From: Purshia tridentata
Taxonomy: Eukaryota; Streptophyta; Magnoliopsida; Rosales; Rosaceae
Assembly: GCA_003254885.1 (NCBI GenBank)
Contig: QANT01001052.1
Span: 1 to 20,018, forward strand
Reading direction: 5' to 3'
Length of the DNA stretch: 20,018 nt
The translations under genes were made by a program, and so were the position numbers. Below, piece by piece: positions 9,128-19,314 of the stretch. The notes below the pieces were generated by a model. The model was not told the origin of the DNA and did not search any database. It saw only the letters and a program-made list of their open reading frames with translations. Within the stretch, counting starts at the first letter, position 1, and the number at the start of each line of letters is the position of its first letter.

Positions 9128-9819
9128 ACTAAATTACGCCTACAATCCTTGTAGTTTTCTCAAGTTTTCACTTTAGTCCTCAGATTTTCAATTTTGACAG
9201 TAAAAAACTTGTCATTTTATTTTAGCTTGAAATTAATGGCATTCCTTCAATTTTTCTTTTAGTTGAAAGGAAAAGTGTGAAATTTAATTAATACGCAATG
9301 TTATTGTACACAACTTCGGAGAGCCATATTGACACATCCTCAACCTAGAAATAAACACCAGTATTAGACAAAGCAAACTTGGCAATCAAATGAGAAACTC
9401 AATTGCTTTCTCTACCTCGAAACTAGCAGTGTACTTCACCAAACATGACCAAGAGTTGTTTAACGTCCTCTTCGAAGACGCCATCCACCTCCATGCTCAA
9501 ATTTGAATTGTTAATATTAGAGACTGCATCTTTCGGTCCTTAATTTGAATGGTTGGACATTTCGTCAATTTTAATAATTGAGTAAACATAAAGATGATGT
9601 GGCTTACATCATTACATGTGATAATTGCTAACAATCACCTTGAAAGGTCAATTTTACCCCTGCACATGATTATTTCATTTGTTTAGTTGATAAAATTGAC
9701 AGATTGTGATTAATTGCATGCTAAAGTAAACTACAAGCCTTTTATTACTAAAATTGAAATTGCCTTAACAATGTGAAAAATTGTAAAAACTACATGGACC
9801 GTAGGTGTAATATTTAGCC
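9128..9819. mobile_element. Non-autonomous DNA element with terminal inverted repeats
   Basis: The left arm 9128-9163 (actaaattacgcctac...gtagttttctcaa) and the reverse complement of the right arm 9781-9819 (gctaaatattacacctac...gtagtttttacaa) agree at most positions, with a 2-base gap. No transposase is encoded. Word content such as CACTTTAGTCCT and TTTTGACA resembles a repeat common in plant genomes. No target-site duplication could be identified, so the superfamily is undetermined (Mutator-like is one possibility). An RNase H fragment lies inside it. Confidence 0.55.
9300..9510 (-). pseudogene. LINE-type RNase H (RVT_3) relic
   Basis: On the minus strand one frame reads a degenerate plant LINE RNase H C-terminus. 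EVDGVFEEDVKQLL is followed by RGRESN, a stop, VSHLIAKFALS, a further stop after VYF, then VEDVSIWLSEVVYNN. The pattern R..N.VAH.LAK.AL ... W.E..P.WL..V is typical of this domain. At least three in-frame stops make it dead. It lies inside the inverted-repeat element at 9128-9819. Confidence 0.6.
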
Positions 9820-10740
9820 TTATTTTTTTATGTGTTTATGCAAACACAAATACAAAATATATTTTTAAAAGTATCCTTTTTATGCAATCTTAGGGTTGTA
9901 ACTTGTGACTAAATAACATTAACTAGGGTTGTTACTAACAGATTATAGCAGTATTTTTTTAAAAAATTGTTGATTGATCGACCCACCAGAAAGTGGACTT
10001 ACCTATCATTCTTTGTGCGTGTACCCTTATATTTCGCATCTTGTCAACATGGGTAAATTAACACCATGAACTCATATTTCTTTTCCTGCATATCAATGCT
10101 TGACTTATAAATGTTGGTTTATTCTTAAATTTGGGGGATAGTGTGTTTGTAGAAATGCCTCAAAGAGGCAATTTTGATTTTGCAAAAGATTACGTGTGTT
10201 GTGTCTGGCTGAGTGGTACTTTTTTTTTTTGTCCATTACGTTGTCAAAGAAAAGAGTTGACTTTCTTAGTTAGGGGTAAGAATGGGTCGGATCAGGCCCG
10301 TATCAACCAAACAATTGACCCACCCCAACCAACCAATGTCAAGTATTTCGAGAAATTGACAACTGAATCGACTTTGTGGGTTGATTAATCGATTGGGCAA
10401 TCGACTAGTCGGGTCAATTATGGTTAGCACCCGATTGAAAGATATCGCTGTAAAACCTTTCCTTCTTATAAGTCAGTGGATGTATAGAAGCAAATTTTAT
10501 CTCAAAAAAGACCTCACTGTAGACTCTTAACTGCTAACTATTTCTTTGATTACGTGAGTTTGATAACCGTGTGTTGGGTAAGCCGTACAGACCTGTTTAT
10601 TGTTTATGGTTGTTTGGTTGGAATGAAAGAAACGAAGTCGTTTTATCCATCCCACTAAGTAAAAAAAAAAAGCGAAAAAAAAATTAAGGGATGTTTTGGT
10701 GATTATGAAGCATATGGGGGCCAAAGGGTTAAGGGCTGAA
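9820..10740. other. Intergenic DNA upstream of PCO
   Basis: No gene recognised. A block at 10275-10440 is richer in GGGTCGG, ATCGACT and CGGGTCAATT words and looks repeat-derived. An open frame at 10131-10388 has no recognisable motif. Poly-A at 10662-10683. Confidence 0.45.
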
Positions 10741-10759
10741 GAAACGGAGTCCCAAAAAG

Positions 10760-10930
10760 GCCGTAGAAGGTAATGACGTAGGCAAAGATCTTCTTTCGAC
10801 TTCTTCCTCTACTTCCCCTATGCTTGCTTAGCTTAGCGATCTCTCATACTTCGTATGTTTCATCTTCATCGTCTACCTCTCTTGTTTCACAATTTCATCG
10901 CCACCTACCTCTCTAGCTCTAGCAACCCAG
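10760..10930 (+). other. Probable 5' untranslated exon and promoter-proximal region of PCO
   Basis: Pyrimidine-rich sequence (TTCTTTCGACTTCTTCCTCTACTTCC...) ends in AACCCAG followed by GTACTG at 10931, a plausible donor. A matching acceptor is TATGCAG at 11632-11638, after which 135 nt without any ATG lead to the PCO start codon. No TATA box is obvious. This is inferred from splice signals and composition only. Confidence 0.35.
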
Positions 10931-11773
10931 GTACTGTTGCTTCAATCCCATCTCAATCCATCTCTTTCTCCCTTACTGGATCTCATTTATGGCTTTTTTC
11001 AGGTTTGATCCAACCTGGGTCTCTTTTAATTATCTTAAATTTCAAGTTTTCAACCATATGTTGGTTTTTACATATAGTTCTATGATTTCATCGATAAATT
11101 TTCAGCTTATTTACTTTAAACTGCATGAGAAATGGGTCTTAGTTGTCGAATATACGGTGTATGTTTTTTTTTCTTTTTATGTATATGTATGAGGTTTAGT
11201 ATATTTTTAAGCTTGACCCTTTTATTGGGTTGCTTAGGATTGATGAAAAGAAAGAAAAAATTTTTGTGCAACTAACTGAAACGAAGTCACTTTGATTAGT
11301 TGCATAGGTGTAATGAATGGACGATACAAATTCTTAAATCTTTTATTTTCATGCATACTCTGACAAACTAAAATTAAAAATTTACTTGGATCATGGCGTC
11401 ATAGAACAATATAGTGCCTATTGCTTTATTCCATTAATTTGGACCAGCAATGTTAGGTTATTGTGCTATTGAAGTAATGGGAAATCATATATTAATGCTA
11501 ATTTTATTAACACTGGCTTCACATGTATTCTTGTGGAGTAGGTGCTCATAGATAAGATTAGCAGAGAGGGATCGAATAATTGCCATGAAGTTTCATTATT
11601 GTTTCTTTGATTTGCACAATAAGAGGTTTGGTATGCAGAATAGAAGGCAATAAGGTTTTCCCAATTGGGTTTTGGATCAACATTGCTGTCAATAAGTTTC
11701 TTGCGAAGACGTTATCAGCTGACTGATTTTGGGGCTCCAGTCCATTCAGTTAAGTTGGTACCGTCTTTGCATC

Positions 11774-14700
11774 ATGCCATATTATATTCAGAGACTCTAT
11801 AATACTTGCAAAACATCATTTACGCCGAATGGACCTGTGTCAGAAGAAGCCATCGAAAAAGTTCGTGCTAAACTAGGTATGAAGAGATGGTCCTTTTATT
11901 TCCTGATATATCAATCCAAACATGTTCAAATTGTGCTTGCCTTCTGCTGCTCCATATTCTAGGGTGCTAATTATATTCCATTTGCCTGGTTGGAACATTT
12001 GAGAGAGACAAAAATGCTGTTTTAAAGTGAATTTTTAATTCTCAACAAGAAATATTTATTTGAAATTCTAAGAATCAAGTCTACTAGTTTTTCCAGAACA
12101 ATTTTTGTGTTTGTTTTCTACCCATAAAATGAAGTGCTCCCTCACTAAGTCATAAACAACAAAGGAGTTTTTTCTTTTTCTTGAAAGGGAAACATAATTT
12201 TATTGCCATAAACAGAAAAGGAGTTGCCCATTATTTTAGCTAACTTGCTAAGGTAACTATGTAAGAAACCGAAAAGTTAGATTATATTTCTTCAAATTAA
12301 ACCTTAATTTGCTCAAGCTCAGAAGTTATGGGGCCAGAAAAATTAAAGCCCTTAAGAGCATACAAAAGAATCAGAGGTATTAAAACATTGGATTTCTGTT
12401 TCTTTTATAAAAGATTTGATCTCTAAGTTAGTTGGATTCCTCAAACCTGCTGCGTATGCCCCTTCCCCCTTAACAGGGTGAGTAAATGATACATATGAAG
12501 CCCTCAGACTGACCTGGTTCCTCTCCTGGTGAATTTGTAGGATACCCTGAATAGAAGCAAAACCTTAAAACCCTAAAAAACTTATGACACTTTACAACTT
12601 AAATAAGCTAATCCTTAAAAAGAACTCTTTGAAACAAAACCAGACTTGCTTATTTGGTAAGTTTTGGAGGCTGCACATGCTTAGTTTAGCTTGTCAAGGA
12701 ACTTGTCTTCCCCCTATCTTTTAAGCACGACGCTGCCATTAATAGTTTCTTGGAGTATGTGTTCTCATATATAACTCATTCCTTGTTGACTCCACGAGTT
12801 GATTTATATTTTTTTATTTTCTTTTTTGCTTGCAGTTGATTGAATTTTTTTTTTTTTTGTGGATTAGAATCTGAAATTATTTTAACTCGATTTTGAATAT
12901 CTTTTTTAAAGGGGAAAGTCCCAAGGGTAAGTAATTATGGTTAAATTGTCTGGAATAAGGAGTCCAACTCTTCAATATACTTTGCACATCCATCTTTAAT
13001 ATATTTATCATTCACACTGCCTCTAAATGCAAAGTTTGCTGCCCTCTATTGATATATGGCAAAAATTTTCTTATAGTTTTATAGAACTACATATACACCA
13101 TAGCTGAAAAATGTCTACACATATTAGAACCATCCTTTATGACATGTATATTGATTTTCTGTAGCCTTCATTGACATTTGATCATAGGGTATTATAATAA
13201 GTTTGATCTATTTCCACCCTAAACCATAGGGTCTTATTTCAAACTGCCCACTGCCCACTGCCCACTGCCAACTCTAAAATAAAATTTCTCAAAGTGGCAT
13301 TTTCTTGTTACAAAGACAAAATCCATTAGTGCGAGGTTACTAGGTTGTCAGAACACCATAAACTAGTTTGTCTCCTTGGGAGATTGACCAAGTTTGATTG
13401 GGTGATATGTAACAATATTGAGGAATTTTAAAAACAAATTTAGCCTTTTTTATTTAGGTCTTTCAATACATTTAAGCTTGTTGACCACCAGTTTCAATAT
13501 GTTTATTCACCTGTCTAAATTAGCTTACACATAAGTGATGCTTTAAATGTTCAATTGCAAAGTATTCTACAGTTTTTTAAGATTTTCTCTACAATTTGGC
13601 AGTCCATGCCGTTGCCCTGCAGCTTGGCAGTCCACAAACTCTCTTATATAAGTGATCCCTTTCCCTTCTGTTGAGGGATTACCTTTTACTAGAGCTAAAT
13701 ACTTGTAAGATTATTATAAGCATTAAATACATATATTTTCCAACTAGTACTAAATATCTATAGAAACTTAGATACCAAAACTTCTTCACGAGCAGAAAGC
13801 TTTGTTCACGAGAGAAAATGAGACTGGTTTTACCATTGCTAAGGTTCTCTTATATACTAAATGAGCTTGAAAGCTTACTTTTGTTTGTTCACTTTATAAA
13901 ATGAACAAATATAATTGAGCTTTATGGAGCCAAGCTTTGTGCTGCTTCTGAACAGCTTAACTCAATTTGCAGCTCTAATGATTTGCTTCTTCACTGTTAT
14001 TACCTCACGTACACACATAAGTAGGGGTCATGGTCTTAGTGTTAGGATTTACAACAATGGTATTTCTATATAACATGTATTCATAGGTACCTGATTTTGT
14101 TTTCTTTCCTCACATAATATTTTGAAATATTATTGTATATTAATACCTCTTTCATTCTGTTTTGCACTTTCATTCTGTTTTGCACTTTTTAATCTAATAT
14201 ATAATTTTATTTCAGAGAAAATCAAGCCTGCGGATGTAGGCCTTGAACAGGAGGCACAATTGGTACGTAATTGGTCAGGTTCTATGCATGAGCGTAATGT
14301 GGATCATCAGTCACTGCCACCAATCAAATACTTGCATTTACACGAGTGTGATAGCTTCTCTGTGAGTACAGGGCTACAAGTCATCAGTTATTTATTAAAG
14401 ATTTTTTTTGGCTCCATTTTGATTGTGAGATATCAAATCTAGGGGTTTTATTTAGTGTTTAAAGTTAAATTGCTCGAGTATAATGACAGTGCATATCAGT
14501 TAGTATTCATGTGGGAAGACATAAAAGAAATACTTGGATTTCAAATAATTCATTGTACCTGTATTTCAAATTCATAATATCACGTTAACTCTGGTCATTT
14601 CAAATTCATAATATTACGTTAACTCTAGTAATTTCAAATATAGTGTATTTAGTATCTTCATAGTTATTCTAACAAATGTAAGCTTATAATTAATTCTGAA

Positions 14701-17700
14701 TCCATTTCTTTAAATTTCTTCATCCAAATGGAGCCTTAGAGTTTTAAGCACAATCAATATTCAAATTCAGAATTTTTTTTTTTAAAAAATATTAGAACTG
14801 ATTTACTGCCAGTTATTAAGTGTTATTATTATTTTCTTTTTCAGATAGGCATTTTTTGCATGCCACCTTCCTCCATCATACCTCTTCATAATCATCCTGG
14901 AATGACTGTGTTAAGCAAGCTTATTTATGGTACATTATGTGTTAATTCTTACGACTGGCTTGATTTTCCTGGGACTGCAGATCCATCAGAAGGTGTGTTT
15001 TTCCACAGTATCTTTCATCTACTTTAATAATGTTAGTTAATGTTTTGTTTCCTTAACGTAATATCTTATTTGCATGCTTTCAAAAATTAAAAACTGCATT
15101 CTGTTTGGTGAATGTTCGTATCTCTGCAGAAAGTGGTTTGCTTTTTAGGATAAGGAAATTGCCTATGGAGTTGTGTTTCCCCAAATCTTAAGAGCTCTCT
15201 TATCATTTTAGCATATTCTATGTTTTCTCATTCTGAAACATTTTTAACTCTTTTTTTGGTTGATTGTGGTGGGATCAGTGTTATTCATGTCTTGATACTA
15301 ATATGATATCTAAATTGAGATCAATATATTTACATTTTGAAATTATTTGACCATAAATATATAATTAGCATGCCATGAGAACAGCCGATTGAGCAGACAG
15401 CTCAGGAAAATCAGCAGCTTTCAATTTACTTTTTCCCCCTCCTTTGAATGCCTGCTATATGATTTATTCAGAGCATTGTTAAAAGTGAATACTTTTATGC
15501 TTCTTATCCTTGCCTACCATAAATTAGGCCTCTGTTTTTTTAATGAAACAGACATGCCTATTTAGTGGAGCATTTGAATTCCACTGACTAGATGAAATGT
15601 TGGTAAATGATGTTAGAGCCTAGAGGGGAGGCAATGAATCTTTATTTTGGTTGGATCTTCCATATTTTTTTCTTATTAGTTATTAGTTACTAGCAAAGGG
15701 ACACAAAGTTACAAATGCTTTGTTTTGCAAGTTGAGGAAATGACACATTCCCTCCACCTTGGTGTTGATCCAGTTGAGGCATGCAGTTGACCATGGACTT
15801 ATCATGATGTCTACTGTTTGCAGCCTACTTGAGACCTAGGAAGCATGGATACTTCAAATATTGTATAAATGGAGTGTCAGATACTGATATGCCCCTGATA
15901 TGTTCTGATGTGTATCCACCGGTGGACTTTTTGATAAATTTGTCGTTTGGATAAGGCACCGACCACAGTACTGATACACGGCGGATACGTTCAAGATACA
16001 ATCAGGATACGGCGGGGGTAAATTTGCAATTATTTTGAAAATGGGGGGGTGGGGGGAGGGGGGTTCTAATAGTGATCTTAAAACAATTTGGGGTCACCTC
16101 TTTTCCTTACTGGTTCGAAAAACAAAAGAGGGGCTAGGATTTTCTACTTTTGGGGTCATATCACTGAATCATATCATATCATGTATCCTGTATTATTTCT
16201 TGTGCAACATAGCTTGAGGCATGTCATGGTTTGCATTAAGAGGGATCAGCAAACATGTGAGGTCCTTTTTTGTTATTTTTATTGTTTATGATGAAAAGAA
16301 TGATTTGTGAGGCCTACATAAAGATTGGTGATTTGTGCCTTAATGTGGTTGGGAGCAAACTATTGAAGCCTACATTAGGATTTGGTATCTTAGGAATTGT
16401 TTTACTGCTGCTGTTATGCTGCTTTCCAGAAACAGGGCCATGCATCAATCTCCAATGTGGTTTCTGGTTATAGCAGCTGCTCTTGTTTCCCTGTCTCCAT
16501 TTTCGGAAAGGAAGTGCATTGTAGGGACAATTTTAGGATCTTGACTTGATGGTGGGATGAGTGCTATGTTGGACTCGATATTATTGATATTCTGCTCTGT
16601 CATTTAAGCAAACATTAGACTACAAGATTCAAAGACTTTAAGCTTAAAAGAGATTTTTGAACGAACCTTTAAAACATTAGAAATATTATTGGGGTTTATG
16701 GGTAAGAAAGTTTCCTATATTGATATCTTTGTTATGTGAGGAGGGTGAAATTTAAGAGGTTTTTGCTGAATGTGGTGAGAGATAGTTACTTGAGATGATG
16801 AATCACATGGAACAAGGACTTACATAGTTACATGGACGACTATGGAACCACAGCATTTAAGGGACATGCTAGACACTTTCAAATGAAATCATTTAGCTAA
16901 TTACCTTTGGTTTTTCTGTGTATGATTTTGATGGTCATCAAATGAGATTATGATATAGTCTTTTCTTGTAATCCTTGCAAAGCGGTTGATTGACGATTCA
17001 TCTCATTCCTCATTTAATCCTTCTTCCATGATTTGGAAGGCTAAAGTACCACCCAAGGTATGAGTATTAGCTTTAATTAGTGCTCATGATAGGGTAAACA
17101 CTTGTGACATGGTTCAGAGGAGAAGACCTACTGTCTGCCTTTCTCCCCAATGGTGTATGATGAGTAGGAGTGAGGTGGAAAGCACTGATTACATATTTCT
17201 TCATTGCCTGTTTGCATATATTTTTGGTTGAGGTTTAGGGAAGCTAATGTGAGCTGGGTAATTCCAGCATCTTGTTCTGTTTTATTTTCTGGAAGGCATG
17301 AGTTTTATGGAGGAGGGAAGAAGGTAGAGTTTTGGGGACTTGTGTGTTGTGATGAAAGAAAGAGTGGGATATTTGATAGCTTTCAGGGAGAGGAGGTGAA
17401 AATTTTTTGGGATAAACTTTGCTTTTGGGCCTCCCTGAGGGCATCGTTTCTTCAGAATTCTGGAAAATACCTTTTTATTCAACATATACAGATTGGAAGC
17501 CACAGCTGTTATTTAGAGGGAAACTTCAGTATTGTAATTTAGGTTTTTATAAGATTGTTAGATTTCTGCCACTGATTGTACTTCTGTTTTTCAATAAAAC
17601 AGCTGATTGTGAGTCTTTTGCTCATTGAATAAGTACCATTTGGCATGCCTATAATTGTAGAGGGTCTATTATTGTACTTCATCTGCCTTTGTGTCCACTC

Positions 17701-18241
17701 CCTTACCCTTCCACTGCAGGCCCCTCCTTTTTCTCTTCTGGGAAGCGTGCTATAATAATAAAATTAATCGTTTTCTTTTAACTACATGTTGTATTTGGTG
17801 CTTTTTGCAGCGAAACCTGCAAAGCTGGTCCGAGATGAGGAGATGACAGCACCCTGTCCAGCAACAGTTCTGTATCCCACAAGTGGAGGTAATATCCATA
17901 GTTTCAGAGCACTAACTCCCTGTGCCATCTTTGACATCCTGGCTCCGCCTTACTCTTCTGAAGATGGACGACACTGCACTTATTTCCGGAAGTCCTCGAG
18001 AAGAGATCTGCCTGGTAATAACATATATCTACCTTTCTTACTATTACATTCACAAAAATTTCATTACGTTCTAAATTATGGATATTTAACTTATCATTTC
18101 ATTTTTTGTTTTTGGATTGAAGGTAATCTTGAGTTTGATGGAGTTGAAGTGCCTCAAGTGACTTGGTTAGAAGAATTTCAACCTCCGGAAAACTTTGTGA
18201 TTCGGAGAGGGCTGTACAAGGGTCCTGTTATTAGAACTTGA
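11774..18241 (+). CDS. PCO4: Plant cysteine oxidase (PCO4/PCO5 type), five coding exons
   Basis: Coding exons are 11774..11876, 14216..14361, 14845..14992, 17811..18014 and 18123..18241, giving 239 aa; Arabidopsis PCO4/5 are about 241-242 aa from memory. All introns are GT-AG. PCOs are Fe(II) thiol dioxygenases that use O2 to oxidise N-terminal Cys of ERF-VII factors, VRN2 and ZPR2, sending them to the Cys/Arg N-degron pathway and so sensing hypoxia. The protein starts [12 protein letters not shown]. The cupin core carries the three-His iron site: H98 and H100 in [14 protein letters not shown], and H162 in SGGNIHSF. It is followed by [21 protein letters not shown] (D174, Y180, C188, Y190), and ends [11 protein letters not shown]...RGPVIRT. 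Sequence and C-terminus indicate the constitutive PCO4/5 clade rather than hypoxia-induced PCO1/2. A TTG upstream opens the frame earlier, but the ATG at 11774 matches the family start. Confidence 0.95.
11877..14215 (+). other. PCO intron 1 (2.3 kb)
   Basis: Long intron with no recognisable gene. It holds a 7-bp tandem repeat, actgccc x4 (13243-13270), and an 18-bp perfect tandem duplication cattctgttttgcacttt (14153-14170, 14171-14188) inside the pyrimidine tract of the acceptor. The remainder is AT-rich unique-looking DNA. Confidence 0.7.
14563..14640 (+). repeat. 34-bp tandem duplication in PCO intron 2
   Basis: atttcaaattcataatat followed by cacgttaactctggtc (14563-14596) is repeated at 14597-14630 with about three mismatches. 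A third partial copy (atttcaaata) begins at 14631. Confidence 0.85.
14993..17000 (+). other. PCO intron 3, 5' part
   Basis: No gene. The section 15830-16020 contains repeated GATAC words (gatactgatatg, ggatacgttcaagatac, ggatacggcgg) and looks like a fragment of an interspersed repeat. A G-run cluster follows at 16043-16063. Open frames at 16035-16473 have no recognisable domain. Confidence 0.5.
16043..16063 (+). other. G-run cluster with G-quadruplex potential
   Basis: Three runs of 7, 6 and 6 G separated by a single T and a single A, on the sense strand of PCO intron 3. The first run can itself be split into two G3 tracts with a one-base loop, so the four tracts needed for a quadruplex are available. 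Confidence 0.7.
16990..17560 (+). pseudogene. LINE (non-LTR retrotransposon) relic with zf-RVT domain
   Basis: The translated fragments give the zf-RVT region found at the end of plant L1-type LINE reverse transcriptases: [18 protein letters not shown], then [22 protein letters not shown] and [18 protein letters not shown] frame change follows, then [14 protein letters not shown] and [20 protein letters not shown]. In-frame stops (after PKV, after IFW) and a frame shift show it is dead. The same orientation as PCO and a TATAATAATAAAA stretch near 17751-17764 suggest the 3' end of the LINE may reach about 17765, close to the PCO exon 4 acceptor. Confidence 0.75.
18015..18122 (+). other. PCO intron 4: 108 nt, stop-free and in frame
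   Basis: The intron begins GTAATAAC and ends TTGGATTGAAG. Its length is a multiple of three and the frame of exon 4 runs through it into exon 5 with no stop. Removing it restores the family sequence (LPG-NLEFDG), so splicing is the expected default. Confidence 0.85.
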
Positions 18242-18480
18242 GAAATTCTTGTTTTTCAGTTTATACATTTTAATTTGCTTTTCATGATAGGAAGCATTGA
18301 GGGGGGGAAACTCTGGTAAATGAGTTGTCAAAGCCACGGCAATAATTTATTTTTGGCTATGTAAGTTGTGCATTCGGTCTGTACATAATTATACACCGAT
18401 GTAGCCTGATTTACTGACCTCACATTAAACTAGTAGAGAGCAGTCATTGAAAGTTGGAACAGAACTCGCCAATTTTATTC
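18242..18480 (+). other. 3' UTR region of PCO
   Basis: T-rich sequence after the TGA stop. ATAATT and ATTAAA words (18385-18430) could act as poly(A) signals. The cleavage site is undetermined. Confidence 0.45.
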
Positions 18481-18835
18481 TCGTTGGCATTTTGTTTTTT
18501 GTTTTTTTTTTAAATTTTTTTTACGACAATAATCATCTGTGATCCTTTTAGCCTTAGTAGTATTCAGTTTTTAACTACACCAGAATTTTTCTTTTTACTT
18601 TTTTTTTACCTCTTTTCATTATTAACATGTTCTATACACTAAAGCTAAAATATCTGTTTATATAAAGTGCTATTCATGAAATAGGGGTCAAAGTTTTCCA
18701 TGCCCTCCAGTCCTTTAATGAAAATAATATCATTAACTGGGCTATTTTTCATATTGAATTTGATGGTGATTTTATAAAAATGAACAGTTTCAGCTACATG
18801 GAATGTCATACTAATTATAGGCTTACAACCACCCT

Positions 18836-18852
18836 CACGTGACTATCACGTG
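18836..18852. promoter_or_regulatory. Paired G-box (CACGTG) motifs
   Basis: Two CACGTG hexamers at 18836-18841 and 18847-18852, each with a T before it and an A after it, 11 bp apart start to start. CATGCA-type RY words follow at about 18880-18895. G-boxes bind bZIP and bHLH factors and RY motifs bind B3 factors. Function here is only inferred, because no gene start is seen within the window. Confidence 0.3.
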
Positions 18853-19283
18853 ATCAGTGGCTGTAAGAGGAAACTGTATGCATGAGATGCATGCAAGAAT
18901 TTCTCTGCATTTTTCAAAAGAAGTTTTACAGTGATCATGTAGTTACGGATGTTATTAGGAAGAGTGCCCTAGTAATGAAAGAATTTTTTGAGATTCTGAA
19001 ATATTAAAAAATTAGGTGTTAAATTAAGTAATAAAGAAAGAAATAAGTGATGAAAGTGAACGAAACCCCAGACATAAGGAAAGTTGGGATGGTTGTTTGG
19101 TGGTGGATTCTATGCGTAGCTAGGGTACTAGTACTACTGCTATATCTTGTCCACTTGACTTGGCAAATACATACAAATTTAAGATGGATTATAGCTTAAT
19201 AAGCCCTCCCTCCGTAAAACAAGCACATGTGAATGTGAGCTACAACACATGCATCATATACAAACACTACTAACACAGCCATA

Positions 19284-19287
<4 letters not shown>

Positions 19288-19314
<27 letters not shown>
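19288..19314. repeat. CT microsatellite
   Basis: About 13 TC/CT units. It is flanked by an 8-bp inverted repeat, cataggca (19280-19287) and tgcctatg (19332-19339). Confidence 0.95.

Noticed and set aside
10855-11192. Small open frames at the start of the PCO transcript region
   Set aside because: Hydrophobic translations without homology. They span the probable 5' UTR exon and its intron, so at best a short uORF.
13243-13270. CRISPR-like or regulatory repeat
   Set aside because: It is a simple 7-bp tandem repeat without spacers, inside a plant intron.
17204-17542. Stand-alone 112-residue protein in PCO intron 3
   Set aside because: It is the second half of a LINE zf-RVT relic. The preceding part of the domain is in another frame with stops.
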